NCBI GenBank assembly: GCA_023423275.1 | Contig: JAFAFW010000019.1 | Coordinates: 1-59,306, forward strand | Length of the DNA: 59,306 nt | Source: Pseudomonadota bacterium | GTDB lineage: Bacteria; Pseudomonadota; Alphaproteobacteria; Rhizobiales; Hyphomicrobiaceae | Reading direction: 5' to 3' | Part shown: positions 25,247 through 34,595 of the stretch, piece after piece | How positions within the stretch are numbered: the first letter of the stretch is position 1 | How the letters are laid out: each line of letters starts with the position of its first letter | The notes under the pieces: generated by a model | What the model saw: only the letters and a program-made list of their open reading frames with translations | What the model was told of the DNA's origin: nothing | Database searches by the model: none | Translations under genes and position numbers: made by a program

Positions 25247-26054
25247 TGCCGCCATAGGCCTGGAAGCCAAAAATCTGACGATCGCCTACGGAGCCAACGT
25301 CGTCGTCAAGGACCTCAACCTGACGATCCGGCCGCACAGCTTCACGGCGCTGCTCGGTCCGAACGGTTGCGGGAAGTCGTCCATTCTGCGCAGCCTCGCC
25401 ACAATACAGCGCGCGCAGAGGGGTGCGATTCTGCTCGATGACATCCCGATCGCCACGCTCCCGTCGAAGACCGTGGCCCGCCGCATCGGATTTCTTGCGC
25501 AAGGCGCGCCGCAAGTGGAGGGTATGAGTGTCGTGGACCTGGTGCGGCAGGGGCGTTATCCGCACCGCTCGATGTTCAGCCGCTGGAGCGAGACGGATAC
25601 GCTTGCGGTAGAGCAGGCGCTGCAACTGACCGGATTGGAAGATCTCCGCGACCGGTATCTCGCGACCCTATCCGGCGGTCAGCGGCAGCGTGCCTGGATT
25701 GCGATGACGCTCGCCCAGCAGGGCGATATTCTGCTGCTGGACGAGCCGACCACCTATCTCGACCTCGCGCATCAGATCGAAGTGCTGGAATTGATGCGCA
25801 CGCTCATCCGCGACCAGGGCCGAACCGTTGTCGCCGTCCTTCACGATCTCAATCACGCGGCGCGCTATGCCGACCATCTCGTTCTGTTGCGCGATGGTGC
25901 GATCGCGGGGCAGGGCACACCCTCCGTTATCCTCACACCGGAGATGATCCGTGAGGTTTTCGGTATCTCCGCGGTCATAATCAGCGACCCGGAAACCGGA
26001 CTGCCGCTGTGTATTCCTCGACGCGTTGTGTCGGAGCAATCGGCTGATGACTAG
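25239..26054 (+). CDS. Iron-siderophore ABC transporter ATP-binding protein (FecE/FhuC family)
   Basis: 271 residues. Walker A is GPNGCGKSS, the Q-loop lies in LAQGAPQVEG, the signature is LSGGQRQRAWIAM, Walker B ILLLDEPTTYLDLAHQ and the H-loop VLHDLNHA. The pattern LDEPTTYLD with LNHAARYAD is typical of ferric siderophore importers. It is the last gene of the five-gene plus-strand iron operon. Confidence 0.93.
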   Translation: MTSAAIGLEAKNLTIAYGANVVVKDLNLTIRPHSFTALLGPNGCGKSSILRSLATIQRAQRGAILLDDIPIATLPSKTVARRIGFLAQGAPQVEGMSVVDLVRQGRYPHRSMFSRWSETDTLAVEQALQLTGLEDLRDRYLATLSGGQRQRAWIAMTLAQQGDILLLDEPTTYLDLAHQIEVLELMRTLIRDQGRTVVAVLHDLNHAARYADHLVLLRDGAIAGQGTPSVILTPEMIREVFGISAVIISDPETGLPLCIPRRVVSEQSADD

Positions 26055-26163
26055 CCAGGGTCGGCGGGCGGATGCGTCCCGGTGACGACATCAGCGTTCA
26101 GCATGTGACGGCTGACGAACCGTGCCAAGGTTGATCTCCGTCTCGTCCAGCGCCGTGTTGAGG

Positions 26164-26637
26164 TCAGCCGCGTCGTGCTGCCTCGATCGCGGCGACGTCG
26201 ATCTTCCGCATGGTCATCATTGCATTGAACGCGCGCTTTGCTTCGGCGCCGCCGGCTGCCATGGCCTCGGTCAGCACGCGGGGTGTGATTTGCCAGGAGA
26301 TACCCCACTTGTCCTTGCACCAGCCGCACGCGCTCTCCTGGCCGTCATTCCCGACGATGGCGTTCCAATAGCGGTCGGTCTCTTCCTGATCGTCGGTGGC
26401 GATCTGAAACGAGAAGGCTTCGTTGTGCTTAAAGGTCGGGCCACCGTTCAGGCCAAGACAGGGAATGCCGGCGACCGTGAATTCGACCGTCAGCACGTCG
26501 CCCTCCTTGCCAGACGGGTAATCACTGGGTGCACGGTGGACAGCACTCACAGCGCTGTCGGGAAAAGTCGCGGCGTAGAAGCGGGCAGCGGCCTCGGCAT
26601 CCTTATCATACCAAAGACAAATCGTGTTCTTGGCCAT
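26164..26637 (-). CDS. VOC superfamily protein (PhnB/glyoxalase-like)
   Basis: 157 residues starting MAKNTICLWYDKDAEAAARFY, with the PhnB/3-demethylubiquinone methyltransferase-like domain: PCLGLNGGPTFKHNEAFSFQI, then DRYWNAIV, CGWCKDKWGISWQITPRVL. AAGGAC precedes the ATG. Members have an unsettled function. It stands alone between the iron operon and the Liv operon. Confidence 0.88.
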   Translation of the reverse strand: MAKNTICLWYDKDAEAAARFYAATFPDSAVSAVHRAPSDYPSGKEGDVLTVEFTVAGIPCLGLNGGPTFKHNEAFSFQIATDDQEETDRYWNAIVGNDGQESACGWCKDKWGISWQITPRVLTEAMAAGGAEAKRAFNAMMTMRKIDVAAIEAARRG

Positions 26638-26759
26638 TTGGTTGTCCTTATCTCCTTGACGCAAGCTCGATCGTTATGGCCCAAGGACGTTATCACCGAG
26701 GCCAATCCGACATGCTCCGGCATTTTTTTTTGCGTCCGCCGAATTCTCGGGCGAGCCAA

Positions 26760-27458
26760 TCAAACCTGCAGGTAACGCTGGCTGACGGTTGGATCATCTA
26801 TCAGCTCTTTTGATGTGCCGACCCAGACGACATGTCCTTTCTCGATGACGACATGGCGGTCGGCAAAACGGGTGAGCGCTTTCAGGTGCTTATCGACGAG
26901 CAGAATGGCTTGGCCTTCCGCTTTCAGTTTCGCCAGGCAATCCCAGACTTCCGCGCGGATCAGTGGAGCAAGGCCTTCGGTAGCCTCATCCAGGATGAGG
27001 AGTTTCGGATTGGTCATCAGGGCGCGACCGATCGCGAGCATCTGCTGCTCGCCTCCCGAGAGTTGATTTCCCATGTGCGTGCGGCGCTCGGCAAGGCGCG
27101 GGAAGAATGTGAAGATCCGATTCAGTGTCCATCGGGGCGCACCGAATGGGGCGGCGGCAGTGGCGATAAGATTTTCCTCGACGCTCAGCGTCGGAAACAC
27201 CTGCCGCCCTTCGGGCACGAGCCCGAGGCCTGCCTGGGCGATGCGGTAGGGCGGCGATCCAAGCAAAGTGACACCGTCGAATTCTGCTTGCCCGCCCCGG
27301 GCAGGTAGCAGGCCCATTACGGTTTTGATGGTGGTTGTCTTGCCCATGCCGTTGCGGCCGAGAAGGGTGACAAGCTCACCGGCGCCGACAGAGAAGCTGA
27401 TATCAAACAGCACCTGGGTGCTGCCGTATCCGGATTGCAGATGATCCACAGTCAGCAT
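26760..27458 (-). CDS. livF: Branched-chain amino acid-type ABC transporter ATP-binding protein LivF
   Basis: 232 residues. It has Walker A GRNGMGKTT, signature LSGGEQQMLAIGRAL, Walker B LLILDEATEGLAP and VDKHLKAL in place of the usual VEQN. The opening LTVDHLQSGYGSTQVLFDISF matches LivF. It is the last gene of the leftward operon, starting 3 bases after livG ends. Liv-type systems also import aromatic acids, amides and other compounds. Confidence 0.92.
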   Translation of the reverse strand: MLTVDHLQSGYGSTQVLFDISFSVGAGELVTLLGRNGMGKTTTIKTVMGLLPARGGQAEFDGVTLLGSPPYRIAQAGLGLVPEGRQVFPTLSVEENLIATAAAPFGAPRWTLNRIFTFFPRLAERRTHMGNQLSGGEQQMLAIGRALMTNPKLLILDEATEGLAPLIRAEVWDCLAKLKAEGQAILLVDKHLKALTRFADRHVVIEKGHVVWVGTSKELIDDPTVSQRYLQV

Positions 27459-27461
27459 CCG

Positions 27462-28214
27462 TCACTCCATCTCGTCGCCGAGATAGGCGGCCACGACCTG
27501 CGGGTCGGCGCGGACTTGATCGGGCGTTCCACTGGCAAGGACGCGGCCGTAAATCAGCACGGAGATGCGATCGGCCAGGGCGAATACGGCTGCCATGTCG
27601 TGTTCGACCAGGAGGATAGGAAAGCGGCTCTTCAATCGCTGAAGCACCGTGATCAGTTGTGCGCTTTCCTCATGGCCAGTTCCCGCCATCGGCTCGTCGA
27701 GCAGCATCAGCTTCGGCTGCGTCGCGAGGGCGATGGCCAGTTCCAGCGCGCGCTTTTCACCGTGAGAGAACAAGCCGGCTTGAACATCGGCGCGATCGGC
27801 AAGGCCGACCTCGGCGAGCGCGGCCATGGCAGGCACATTGAGCGCCTTCTCGTCAGCGGCGCGGCCGAAGAAGCGAAAGCTGGAACCGGCGTGCGCCTGC
27901 ACCGCGAGAGCGACGTTTTCGAGGGCGGAGAAGCCGGGCAGGATCGAGGTGATCTGGAAGGAGCGCGTCAGTCCAAGTGCGGCGCGGGCGTGCATTGGCA
28001 GGCCGGTGACGTCCTGTCCGGTGAACAGGATGCGTCCGCTGTCGGGCGCCAATGCCCCTGAAATCTGATTGATGAGCGTCGTCTTGCCGGCGCCGTTCGG
28101 GCCGATAACGGCGTGCAACTCGCCGGCGCGGACATCGAGCGTGACGTCATCGGTCACGACCAGGTTGTCGAAATTCTTGCAAAGATTTTCGATGCGGAGA
28201 ACGGCGTCAGTCAC
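27462..28214 (-). CDS. livG: Branched-chain amino acid-type ABC transporter ATP-binding protein LivG
   Basis: 250 residues, with Walker A GPNGAGKTT, LTRSFQITSILPGFSALENV, signature FSHGEKRALELAIAL, Walker B LMLLDEPMAG and the H-loop LVEHDMAAV. The FSHGE signature in place of LSGGQ is common in LivG. The start overlaps livM by 8 bases. It forms the ATPase heterodimer with LivF. Confidence 0.92.
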   Translation of the reverse strand: MTDAVLRIENLCKNFDNLVVTDDVTLDVRAGELHAVIGPNGAGKTTLINQISGALAPDSGRILFTGQDVTGLPMHARAALGLTRSFQITSILPGFSALENVALAVQAHAGSSFRFFGRAADEKALNVPAMAALAEVGLADRADVQAGLFSHGEKRALELAIALATQPKLMLLDEPMAGTGHEESAQLITVLQRLKSRFPILLVEHDMAAVFALADRISVLIYGRVLASGTPDQVRADPQVVAAYLGDEME

Positions 28215-29208
28215 GGTCGAACATCCGTCTCAGGCGTCCTGCAACTCCGATGAGACCGCCGCGAGCGTAAACGGCCACGAGGACGAGCATCGGGCCGAAC
28301 ATCACTTTCCAATGCTCCGTGAAGCCCGCCAGCCACTCTTCGAGCAGCAGGAAGGCGGCTGCGCCGACAATCGCGCCGTTCAGGGTGCCGATGCCGCCGA
28401 AAATGACCATGATGAGCAGTTCGCCCGAGCGCTGCCAGGACATATAAGCCGGACTGATGAACTCGGTCGCGTTGGTGAGAAGGAAGCCCGATAGCCCACC
28501 GATCATTCCGGCGATGACGTAGGCAACGCGCTGGTAGCGCACGATGTCGAAACCGATAGCTGCCATACGCATCGGATTTTCGCGGGCCCCTCGGAAGACA
28601 CGCCCGAAGCGCGAGGCAATCAATGCGCGGCACAGAAGGTAGGTGCCGAGCAGGCAGGCGAAGACGAAATAATAAAACGCGCGATCACTCGACAGGATAT
28701 CGAAACCGGCGACCGTGTTGCGCCCGTAGAGCGTCATGCCGTCATCGCCGCCGTAGGGAGCGAGGGAGGCGGCCGTGAAGTAGGCCATCTGCCCGAACGC
28801 CAGGGTGATCATGATGAAGTAGACGCCCTTGGTGCGCAGGCAAACGGCGCCAGTGATGTAGGCGAACAGACCGGAAACCACCAAAGCAACGGGCAACGCG
28901 ATGAGCGCATCGGTGATATCGTGTGCCGACAGGATGCCCACCGCGTAGCCGCCAAGCCCGATGAACGCCGCATGCCCGAACGACATCAAGGCCCCGTAGC
29001 CGACGAGCAGGTCCAATGCCAGTGCAGCGATTGCGAAAATCATCACGCGGCTGACGAGACTGAGCAGGTAGGCTTCGCTCGTCGCGGCTGCGACGAGCGG
29101 AATGAGGGCGAAGGCGGCAAACAGGATAACGGGAAGCATGATGCCGCCGCGTTTCAGGGCGATTGAACTGCGGGCTGCGGGAGCGGTGGATGCCGTCGTG
29201 TCGGACAT
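28207..29208 (-). CDS. livM: Branched-chain amino acid-type ABC transporter permease LivM
   Basis: 333 residues with about 9-10 membrane segments. Family pattern: LDLLVGYGALMSFGHAAFIGLGGYAVG, and GRVFRGARENPMRMAAIGFD near the ATPase contact. It begins 1 base after livH ends and overlaps livG by 8 bases. It acts in the inner membrane. Confidence 0.92.
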   Translation of the reverse strand: MSDTTASTAPAARSSIALKRGGIMLPVILFAAFALIPLVAAATSEAYLLSLVSRVMIFAIAALALDLLVGYGALMSFGHAAFIGLGGYAVGILSAHDITDALIALPVALVVSGLFAYITGAVCLRTKGVYFIMITLAFGQMAYFTAASLAPYGGDDGMTLYGRNTVAGFDILSSDRAFYYFVFACLLGTYLLCRALIASRFGRVFRGARENPMRMAAIGFDIVRYQRVAYVIAGMIGGLSGFLLTNATEFISPAYMSWQRSGELLIMVIFGGIGTLNGAIVGAAAFLLLEEWLAGFTEHWKVMFGPMLVLVAVYARGGLIGVAGRLRRMFDRD

Positions 29209-29209
29209 C

Positions 29210-30133
29210 TTAGCGCCCCTTTGCGGGGAACAGGCCAGCGGGCCTGAGATACAGCACGATTGCCATCAGCAGGTAGATCATCATGGAGGCGAGCGCAGGG
29301 CCGACGGTTCTGGCCTGCGACGGCCCCATGAACATCCGCAGGACGTCGACTGAGAACGAGCGCCCCAGCGTGTCGACCAGTCCGATCAGCAATGCGGCCA
29401 GGAACGCGCCGCGGATGGAGCCGATGCCGCCGATCACGATGACTACGAACGCCAGGATCAGGATCGTGTCGCCCATGCCCGGCTCTACCGACAGGATTGG
29501 TGCAATCATGATACCCGCGAAGCCCGCCAACATGGTGCCGAAACCGAACACGATCATGAACAGCCGTCGGATATTGACGCCGAGGGCGGAGACGATTGCA
29601 GGGTTCGTCGAGCCTGCCCGCACGAGCATTCCGACGCGGGTATGGGAGACGAGGGCATAAAGCAGCGCGGCGATGGCCAAGCCGGAACCAATGATCACGA
29701 GCCGCCACACGGGATAGAGCAGGCCGTCCATCAATGTGACTGATCCGGAGAAAGTGTCCGGAATCGGCAACGACAGGGGAGCCGCGCCCCAGACCAGCTT
29801 CACGCCCTGGTTCAGGAACAGGATGATGCCGAACGTGGCGATCACCTGGTCCAAATGATCGCGGTCATAGAGATGTTGAAAAACGAAGAACTCGAGCAGC
29901 AGGCCGAAGGCGAGCGCAACGGCAAGGGCAAGCAGCATCGCCAGTAGAAAGCTTCCGGTCATCGCGTAGAACATGACCGCGAGATAGGCGCCCAACATAT
30001 ATTGAACGCCGTGCGCCAGATTGATGAAATCCATCACGCCGAACACGAGCGTCAGTCCGGCCGCAATCAGAAACAGCAGCACGCCGAGCTGCAGCCCGTT
30101 CAGGAGCTGCACGATGAAAAGTGCGGTCGACAT
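29210..30133 (-). CDS. livH: Branched-chain amino acid-type ABC transporter permease LivH
   Basis: 307 residues, about 8 membrane segments. LQLGVLLFLIAAGLTLVFGVMDFINLAHGVQYMLGAY is the classic LivH N-terminal half, with RAGSTNPAIVSALGVNIRR as ATPase-contact region. The ATG has no clear Shine-Dalgarno sequence; a stable hairpin lies 15 bases upstream. It follows the binding-protein gene by 79 bases. Confidence 0.92.
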   Translation of the reverse strand: MSTALFIVQLLNGLQLGVLLFLIAAGLTLVFGVMDFINLAHGVQYMLGAYLAVMFYAMTGSFLLAMLLALAVALAFGLLLEFFVFQHLYDRDHLDQVIATFGIILFLNQGVKLVWGAAPLSLPIPDTFSGSVTLMDGLLYPVWRLVIIGSGLAIAALLYALVSHTRVGMLVRAGSTNPAIVSALGVNIRRLFMIVFGFGTMLAGFAGIMIAPILSVEPGMGDTILILAFVVIVIGGIGSIRGAFLAALLIGLVDTLGRSFSVDVLRMFMGPSQARTVGPALASMMIYLLMAIVLYLRPAGLFPAKGR

Positions 30134-30147
30134 GGCGATTATGCAAT

Positions 30148-30173
30148 GCGGGGCAAGATGATGCTTGCCCCGC
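30148..30173 (-). terminator. Hairpin between Liv binding-protein gene and livH
   Basis: GCGGGGCAAG (30148-30157), loop ATGATG, CTTGCCCCGC (30164-30173): a perfect 10-bp stem. It probably lowers permease expression relative to the binding protein or protects the upstream mRNA. Confidence 0.6.
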
Positions 30174-30212
30174 GGAATGACGGCGTCTTGGAGATGATGA
30201 CGGGCACGCGAC

Positions 30213-31385
30213 TCACTTCATCCCGCAATCTTTGACATACGGATCCGGATAGTTCTCGAACACCCGCTGCACGATCTCGGTCTGGAACTTGCCGTCGGGG
30301 CGCTTGGCCACCTGCACCAGGAAGAAATCCTGGATCGGATAGTTGTTCGTGTTGAACTTGAACGGACCACGCAGCGACTGGAAGTCGGCCTTCTTCAAGG
30401 CGGCGCGGACGGCGTCCTTGTCGGAGGTGTCGCCCTTGGTTGCCTTCAGCGCGCTGTCGATCAGCAGGGCCGCATCGTAGGCGTGGAAGGCATAGCTTCC
30501 CGGAACGGCGTTGAACGCCTTTTCATAGGCCGCGACGAACGCCTTGTTCTGAGGCGTGTCGAGGTTTGGTGCCCAGTTGCTGCCGCTGAAGAAGCCGACC
30601 GCAGCATCTTGCTGCGCCGGTAGCGTGGATTCATCCACTGTAAAAGCCGACAGGAACTTGATGGAATCTGCGAGCCCGGCCTGACGGAACTGCTTGACGA
30701 AATTCACGCCCATGCCACCCGGCAGGAACACGAAGATCGCTTCCGGCTTGTCGGAAGCGATGCGCGACAGTTCAGCGGAATAGTCCAGTTGGTTCAGGGG
30801 GACGTAGACCTCGTCGACGATCTCACCCTTGAAGTAGCGCTTGAAGCCGGCCAGCGAGTCCTTACCGGCCTGATAGTTGGGTGCCATGATGAAGGCGCGC
30901 TTGATGCCTGAATCCTGGGCGTACTTGCCAAGCACCTCATGGTTCTGGTCGTTCTGATAGGACGTGACGAAGAAGCTCGGGTTGCACTGCTTTCCGGCGA
31001 GATTGGACGGACCGGCGTTCGGGCTGATCAGGAAGGCACCTGCATCGGTCGCAGGCTTCACGATCGCGCCGGCGATGTTGGAGAAAATCGGACCGACGAT
31101 GAAATCGACCTTATCGCGGTCGACGAGGGCTTTGGTTTTGCCGACGGCGACATCGGGCTTGAGCTCATCATCCTGAACGATGATCTCGACGTCGCGACCG
31201 CCGAGCTTGCCGCCCAACTGATCAACGCCGAGCTGGAAGCCGTTGCGAAGCTGCTGCCCCAGGACTGCACCTGGCCCTGACAACGTGGTCATCACGCCGA
31301 CTTTGAGTTTTTCCTGGGCATACGCGGCCGGAGCCACCAGCGCCAGTGCCGCAGCGGCGGCCAGAATGGACGTCAGCTGTTTCAT
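30213..31385 (-). CDS. Branched-chain amino acid-type ABC transporter substrate-binding protein
   Basis: 390 residues with a Sec signal peptide (MKQLTSILAAAAALALVAPAAYA-Q). It has LKVGVMTTLSGPGAVLGQQLRNGFQLGVDQLGG, RDVEIIVQDDELKPD and VDFIVGPIFSNIAGAI, typical of the LivJ/type I periplasmic-binding fold. It is first in the leftward liv operon and divergent from the TPP enzyme gene. The ligand may be an acid or aromatic metabolite rather than leucine, given the catabolic neighbours; that is inference. Confidence 0.92.
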   Translation of the reverse strand: MKQLTSILAAAAALALVAPAAYAQEKLKVGVMTTLSGPGAVLGQQLRNGFQLGVDQLGGKLGGRDVEIIVQDDELKPDVAVGKTKALVDRDKVDFIVGPIFSNIAGAIVKPATDAGAFLISPNAGPSNLAGKQCNPSFFVTSYQNDQNHEVLGKYAQDSGIKRAFIMAPNYQAGKDSLAGFKRYFKGEIVDEVYVPLNQLDYSAELSRIASDKPEAIFVFLPGGMGVNFVKQFRQAGLADSIKFLSAFTVDESTLPAQQDAAVGFFSGSNWAPNLDTPQNKAFVAAYEKAFNAVPGSYAFHAYDAALLIDSALKATKGDTSDKDAVRAALKKADFQSLRGPFKFNTNNYPIQDFFLVQVAKRPDGKFQTEIVQRVFENYPDPYVKDCGMK

Positions 31386-31800
31386 TGTTTTCCCCGAGAT
31401 ATCCCGACACGATCGCGCTCACGCGCCCCTACAACCAAGGATTGGTGTCCGTCAGCGCGACCCCATCTCCACCGGTATGTGTCATTGTAGAATTGAAGTA
31501 TCCGGATTGTGAAGTGTTTGCGGCGTCTCGCGGGGCCTGAGGCACATTGAATACGTGTTCGCGCGCTTCAGTCCCGTAGGGCGGCTCTGTTCGGAGATCC
31601 CGGCGTCTCCGATGTCCAAGGTGCCGGATCTCGCTCCGCTCGATCTGAGTGTCGCGAATTTTCAGGACTTGAAAATCATTCTCAAATGGTGAACTCTTTG
31701 TCGTGATGAGACGACCTGAAGGCGTTCGCCCAAGGAGCGCGGCTGTTGCCGCCCTGGAACGCCACGGGCGGGAGTGAACGTCTTTACCAAGGAGCGAGCG
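31386..31800. promoter_or_regulatory. Divergent promoter region of the liv operon and TPP-enzyme gene
   Basis: 415 bases with no supported gene. It contains ATTTTC-AGGACTT-GAAAAT (31658-31676), an exact-arm match to a dyad upstream of the sugar-importer operon at 41933-41951. It should hold both divergent promoters. No riboswitch or small RNA could be recognised. Confidence 0.6.
31658..31676. promoter_or_regulatory. ATTTTC-N7-GAAAAT dyad, copy 1
   Basis: Perfect 6-bp arms, 7-base spacer, 125 bases before the TPP-enzyme ATG. Same arms and spacing as 41933-41951. Candidate operator of the IclR-family regulator encoded at 42027-42875. Confidence 0.5.
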
Positions 31801-33585
31801 ATGCCGCGCATGAAGGGCGCAGAATTCATCTGCGATTTTCTGATCCGCGAGAAGATCCCCTATGTTTTCGGGATTTGCGGGCATGGCACGGTTGGGCTCC
31901 TCGATGAGCTTTATAATGTGCGGGATAGAATCAAGCTCGTCTCGCCGCGGCACGAGCAGGTCGCGGGGCACATGGCGGATGCCTATTTCCGGGTGAAGCA
32001 TCAGGCTGTTGCCACGCTGACGTCGTGCGGGCCCGGCTCGGCCAACATGGTGATGGCCGCCGCGGTTGCCCAGACCGATTCATCGGCCTTTCTCGCGCTG
32101 ACCGCGAACGTGCCGACCTCGCAATTCAATCGCAGTCCGTTTCAGGAGCTCAACCGCCACTATCAGGCGGATTTCCCGAACGTGATGCGTCCGGTGACGA
32201 AACGTGTGTTCCAGCCAACGCGTGTCGATCAGCTGCCATTGATGATGCGTCAGGCGGTGACGACGATGACCAGCGGCCGGCCAGGGCCGGTCAATGTCGA
32301 TATTCCATTCAACGTGTTTCAGGAGGAAGATGACATCAGCGGCGAATCCGCCTGGAACGGATTCAATGTGCGCCGCAGCGGCGCGTCGCCGGAAGACATT
32401 TCCGCTTCACTGGATCTTATTTTGCAAGCCAAACGCCCAGTGCTTTTCATTGGCCACGGCGTGACCTTGTCCGAGGCCGCGGCGGAGCTGACGGAACTGG
32501 CGCATCGCTTGGGAATTCCGGTCATCAGCTCGCCGAACGGCATGGGCTGCATCGATATGACCGACCCGTTGTCGATTGGCTTCATTGGCCGCAATGGCGC
32601 TTATCCGGCCAATCAGGCGGGGCGCTATGCCGATCTCGTGATTGCCATTGGCGCACGCTTCGATGATCGGTCGTCGTCGTCATGGTTGCCGGGGTATTCG
32701 TGGAATTTCGGGACGGCGAAGCTGATCCATGTCGATGTCGACCATGCCGAGTTGGGCCGTAATTACGTGCCGAACCTCGGCATCCTCGCCGATGCCCGCA
32801 CCTTCCTGCAGCAGCTTCTGGGGGAAGTTGAGCGCCGGAACCCGCCGCGCGATCGTTTGAAATCGTGGCAGGCCGACATTCAGGGATGGCGCGAACAGTG
32901 GGAAGAATACGTCCGCCCCAACTTCAACCTGCATACGTCGCCGATACGGCCGGAGCGGGTGGTCGAGGATCTGCGCACTGTCATGCCCGACGATGCGATC
33001 ATTTCCTTGGATTCCGGCGTCCACCATAACTGGTTCATGCAGTTCTGGAATGCGCGCCAGCCGCAGACCATGCTTAATACCTGGGGCTTCTCGGGTATGG
33101 GATTCGGCCCGGCTGGCATTCTCGGAGCGAAGCTGGCTGCCCCGGACCGTCCGGCAGTGTCCGTTTGCGGGGATGGCGGATTCACGATGGTTCCGCACGT
33201 CCTGTGCACAGCCGTCGAATACAATATCCCTGCGATCTGGGTGGTGTGGAACAACTTTGCCTGGTCGGCTATTCGCGATATCCAATACGGACTGTTCTCC
33301 GGCCGCGAGCACGGCACTGCGTTCTATCAGGGCGAGAACAACAAGCCCTACAATCCGGACTTCGCAGCCTGGGCTCGTGCTTGCGGCGTCGAAGGCATCA
33401 CGGTGACGAAGTCCGAGGACTTCAAAGGCGCGATGGAGCACGCAATCAAGCTCAACAAGCCGGTGCTTCTCGATGTTCATGTCGATGCCGAAGTCCGGCC
33501 ACCGGCCACCGGCACCTGGGCACTGCCGCCCATCCCGCACAAGGAGCCGGCTTTCGGCAAGCCTTACGTTCCGGCTGGCGAGTGA
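31801..33585 (+). CDS. Thiamine pyrophosphate enzyme, acetolactate-synthase-like
   Basis: 594 residues in the three-domain layout of TPP enzymes. The N-terminal PYR domain has the activating glutamate in SPRHEQVAGHMADAY, the centre is VLFIGHGVTLSEAAAEL, and the C-terminal TPP/Mg motif is CGDGGFTMVPHVLCTAVEYN ending in WNNFAW. AAGGAG supports ATG 31801. It is not the biosynthetic ilvB: no ilvH follows and the neighbours are catabolic. It probably cleaves or condenses a 2-oxoacid or acyloin intermediate; oligomeric and cytoplasmic. It leads a unit with the next epimerase gene, 18 bases downstream. Confidence 0.9.
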   Translation: MPRMKGAEFICDFLIREKIPYVFGICGHGTVGLLDELYNVRDRIKLVSPRHEQVAGHMADAYFRVKHQAVATLTSCGPGSANMVMAAAVAQTDSSAFLALTANVPTSQFNRSPFQELNRHYQADFPNVMRPVTKRVFQPTRVDQLPLMMRQAVTTMTSGRPGPVNVDIPFNVFQEEDDISGESAWNGFNVRRSGASPEDISASLDLILQAKRPVLFIGHGVTLSEAAAELTELAHRLGIPVISSPNGMGCIDMTDPLSIGFIGRNGAYPANQAGRYADLVIAIGARFDDRSSSSWLPGYSWNFGTAKLIHVDVDHAELGRNYVPNLGILADARTFLQQLLGEVERRNPPRDRLKSWQADIQGWREQWEEYVRPNFNLHTSPIRPERVVEDLRTVMPDDAIISLDSGVHHNWFMQFWNARQPQTMLNTWGFSGMGFGPAGILGAKLAAPDRPAVSVCGDGGFTMVPHVLCTAVEYNIPAIWVVWNNFAWSAIRDIQYGLFSGREHGTAFYQGENNKPYNPDFAAWARACGVEGITVTKSEDFKGAMEHAIKLNKPVLLDVHVDAEVRPPATGTWALPPIPHKEPAFGKPYVPAGE

Positions 33586-33603
33586 CGGCGGGAGCGCAAA
33601 ACC

Positions 33604-34551
33604 ATGGCAAAAGTACTGATTACCGGTGCGAGCGGTTTCATCGGGTTCGCCGTCACGGAGGCGCTGGCGGCGCGCGGCGATGAGGTTCTCGCGACTGATC
33701 AGACGATTGGACCGCGATTGGCGGCGCTCGCTGCCGAAAATGCCAAAGTGCGCGCGGTTCCTGGCGAGATGACCGAGTGGCCGCATCTCGTCGGCCTGAT
33801 CAAGGATGGACAACCGGACAAGGTCGTGCACTGCGCGGCCGTCGTCGGCGTGCCGGCGTCGCTCGGCTCACCGATCAACACGTTCCGCATCAACGTCGAA
33901 GGCACGACACATCTGCTGGATGCCATGCGTCTGTTCGGCGTCAAGCGCATGGTCAACATCAGCTCGGAAGAAATCTACGGCGCTTTCAAAGCTGATGTTA
34001 TTGACGAGGAGCATCCGTGCCGGCCCACGCTGCCCTACGGCATTTCAAAGTTCGTGGTCGAGCAGGTTTCACGGGACTATGCGGCGGCGCATGGGCTGGA
34101 GATCATCCATACGCGCACCTGCTGGGTTTATGGGCCTTATTATCCCAGGCAGCGCGCGCCACGCAATTTCCTGGAAGCTGCGCTCGCCGGCCGGCCGCTG
34201 CATCTGCCCGGTGGCGCGGCCTTCAGCGTCGATCAGGTTCATATCTCGGACGTCGTGCAAGGGGTGCTGCTGGCGCTCGATAAGCCGAAGCATCGCTATG
34301 ACGCCTATCATATCTCAAGCGGCGTCTCGACCGGTCTGAAGGACGTCGTGGAGATGATCCGGGACAAACTGCCGAAGGCGGATATCTCGGTCGGCCCCGG
34401 CCCGCTGAGATTTGTCGACGGCACGGAAGTGGTGCGGAAGGGAGCATTATCGATTGCCCGCGCGCGCGAGGAACTCGGATACGCGCCGCGCTACGACATG
34501 CGTACCGGCATCAACGAGTGGATCGACCTGCTGCTGACCGGCAAGGGCTAA
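33604..34551 (+). CDS. NAD-dependent epimerase/dehydratase (extended SDR) A
   Basis: 315 residues. The cofactor motif is GASGFIG, and the catalytic motif is YGISK with SSEEIYG upstream (Ser/Tyr/Lys). VYGPYYPRQRAPRNFLEAAL is sugar-nucleotide-epimerase-like. Extended SDRs of this type act on NDP-sugars or free sugars and polyhydroxy acids. With the TPP enzyme it forms a plus-strand pair. One of four similar enzymes within 12 kb. Confidence 0.9.
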   Translation: MAKVLITGASGFIGFAVTEALAARGDEVLATDQTIGPRLAALAAENAKVRAVPGEMTEWPHLVGLIKDGQPDKVVHCAAVVGVPASLGSPINTFRINVEGTTHLLDAMRLFGVKRMVNISSEEIYGAFKADVIDEEHPCRPTLPYGISKFVVEQVSRDYAAAHGLEIIHTRTCWVYGPYYPRQRAPRNFLEAALAGRPLHLPGGAAFSVDQVHISDVVQGVLLALDKPKHRYDAYHISSGVSTGLKDVVEMIRDKLPKADISVGPGPLRFVDGTEVVRKGALSIARAREELGYAPRYDMRTGINEWIDLLLTGKG

Positions 34552-34595
34552 AACGTTCGCGCGAGCGACGGGTGGTAGCGCGAGATTGCCGCCTG

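Noticed and set aside
26055..26163. Small gene between the iron operon and the VOC gene
   Set aside because: 109 bases without a convincing start, codon pattern or recognisable product.
26721..26731. Run of nine T as a rho-independent terminator
   Set aside because: The preceding stem (ATGC/GCAT) has only 4 bp, and no plus-strand gene ends there.
31801..33585. Biosynthetic acetolactate synthase (ilvB)
   Set aside because: The TPP motifs fit the family, but there is no ilvH or ilvC beside it and the neighbours are catabolic.
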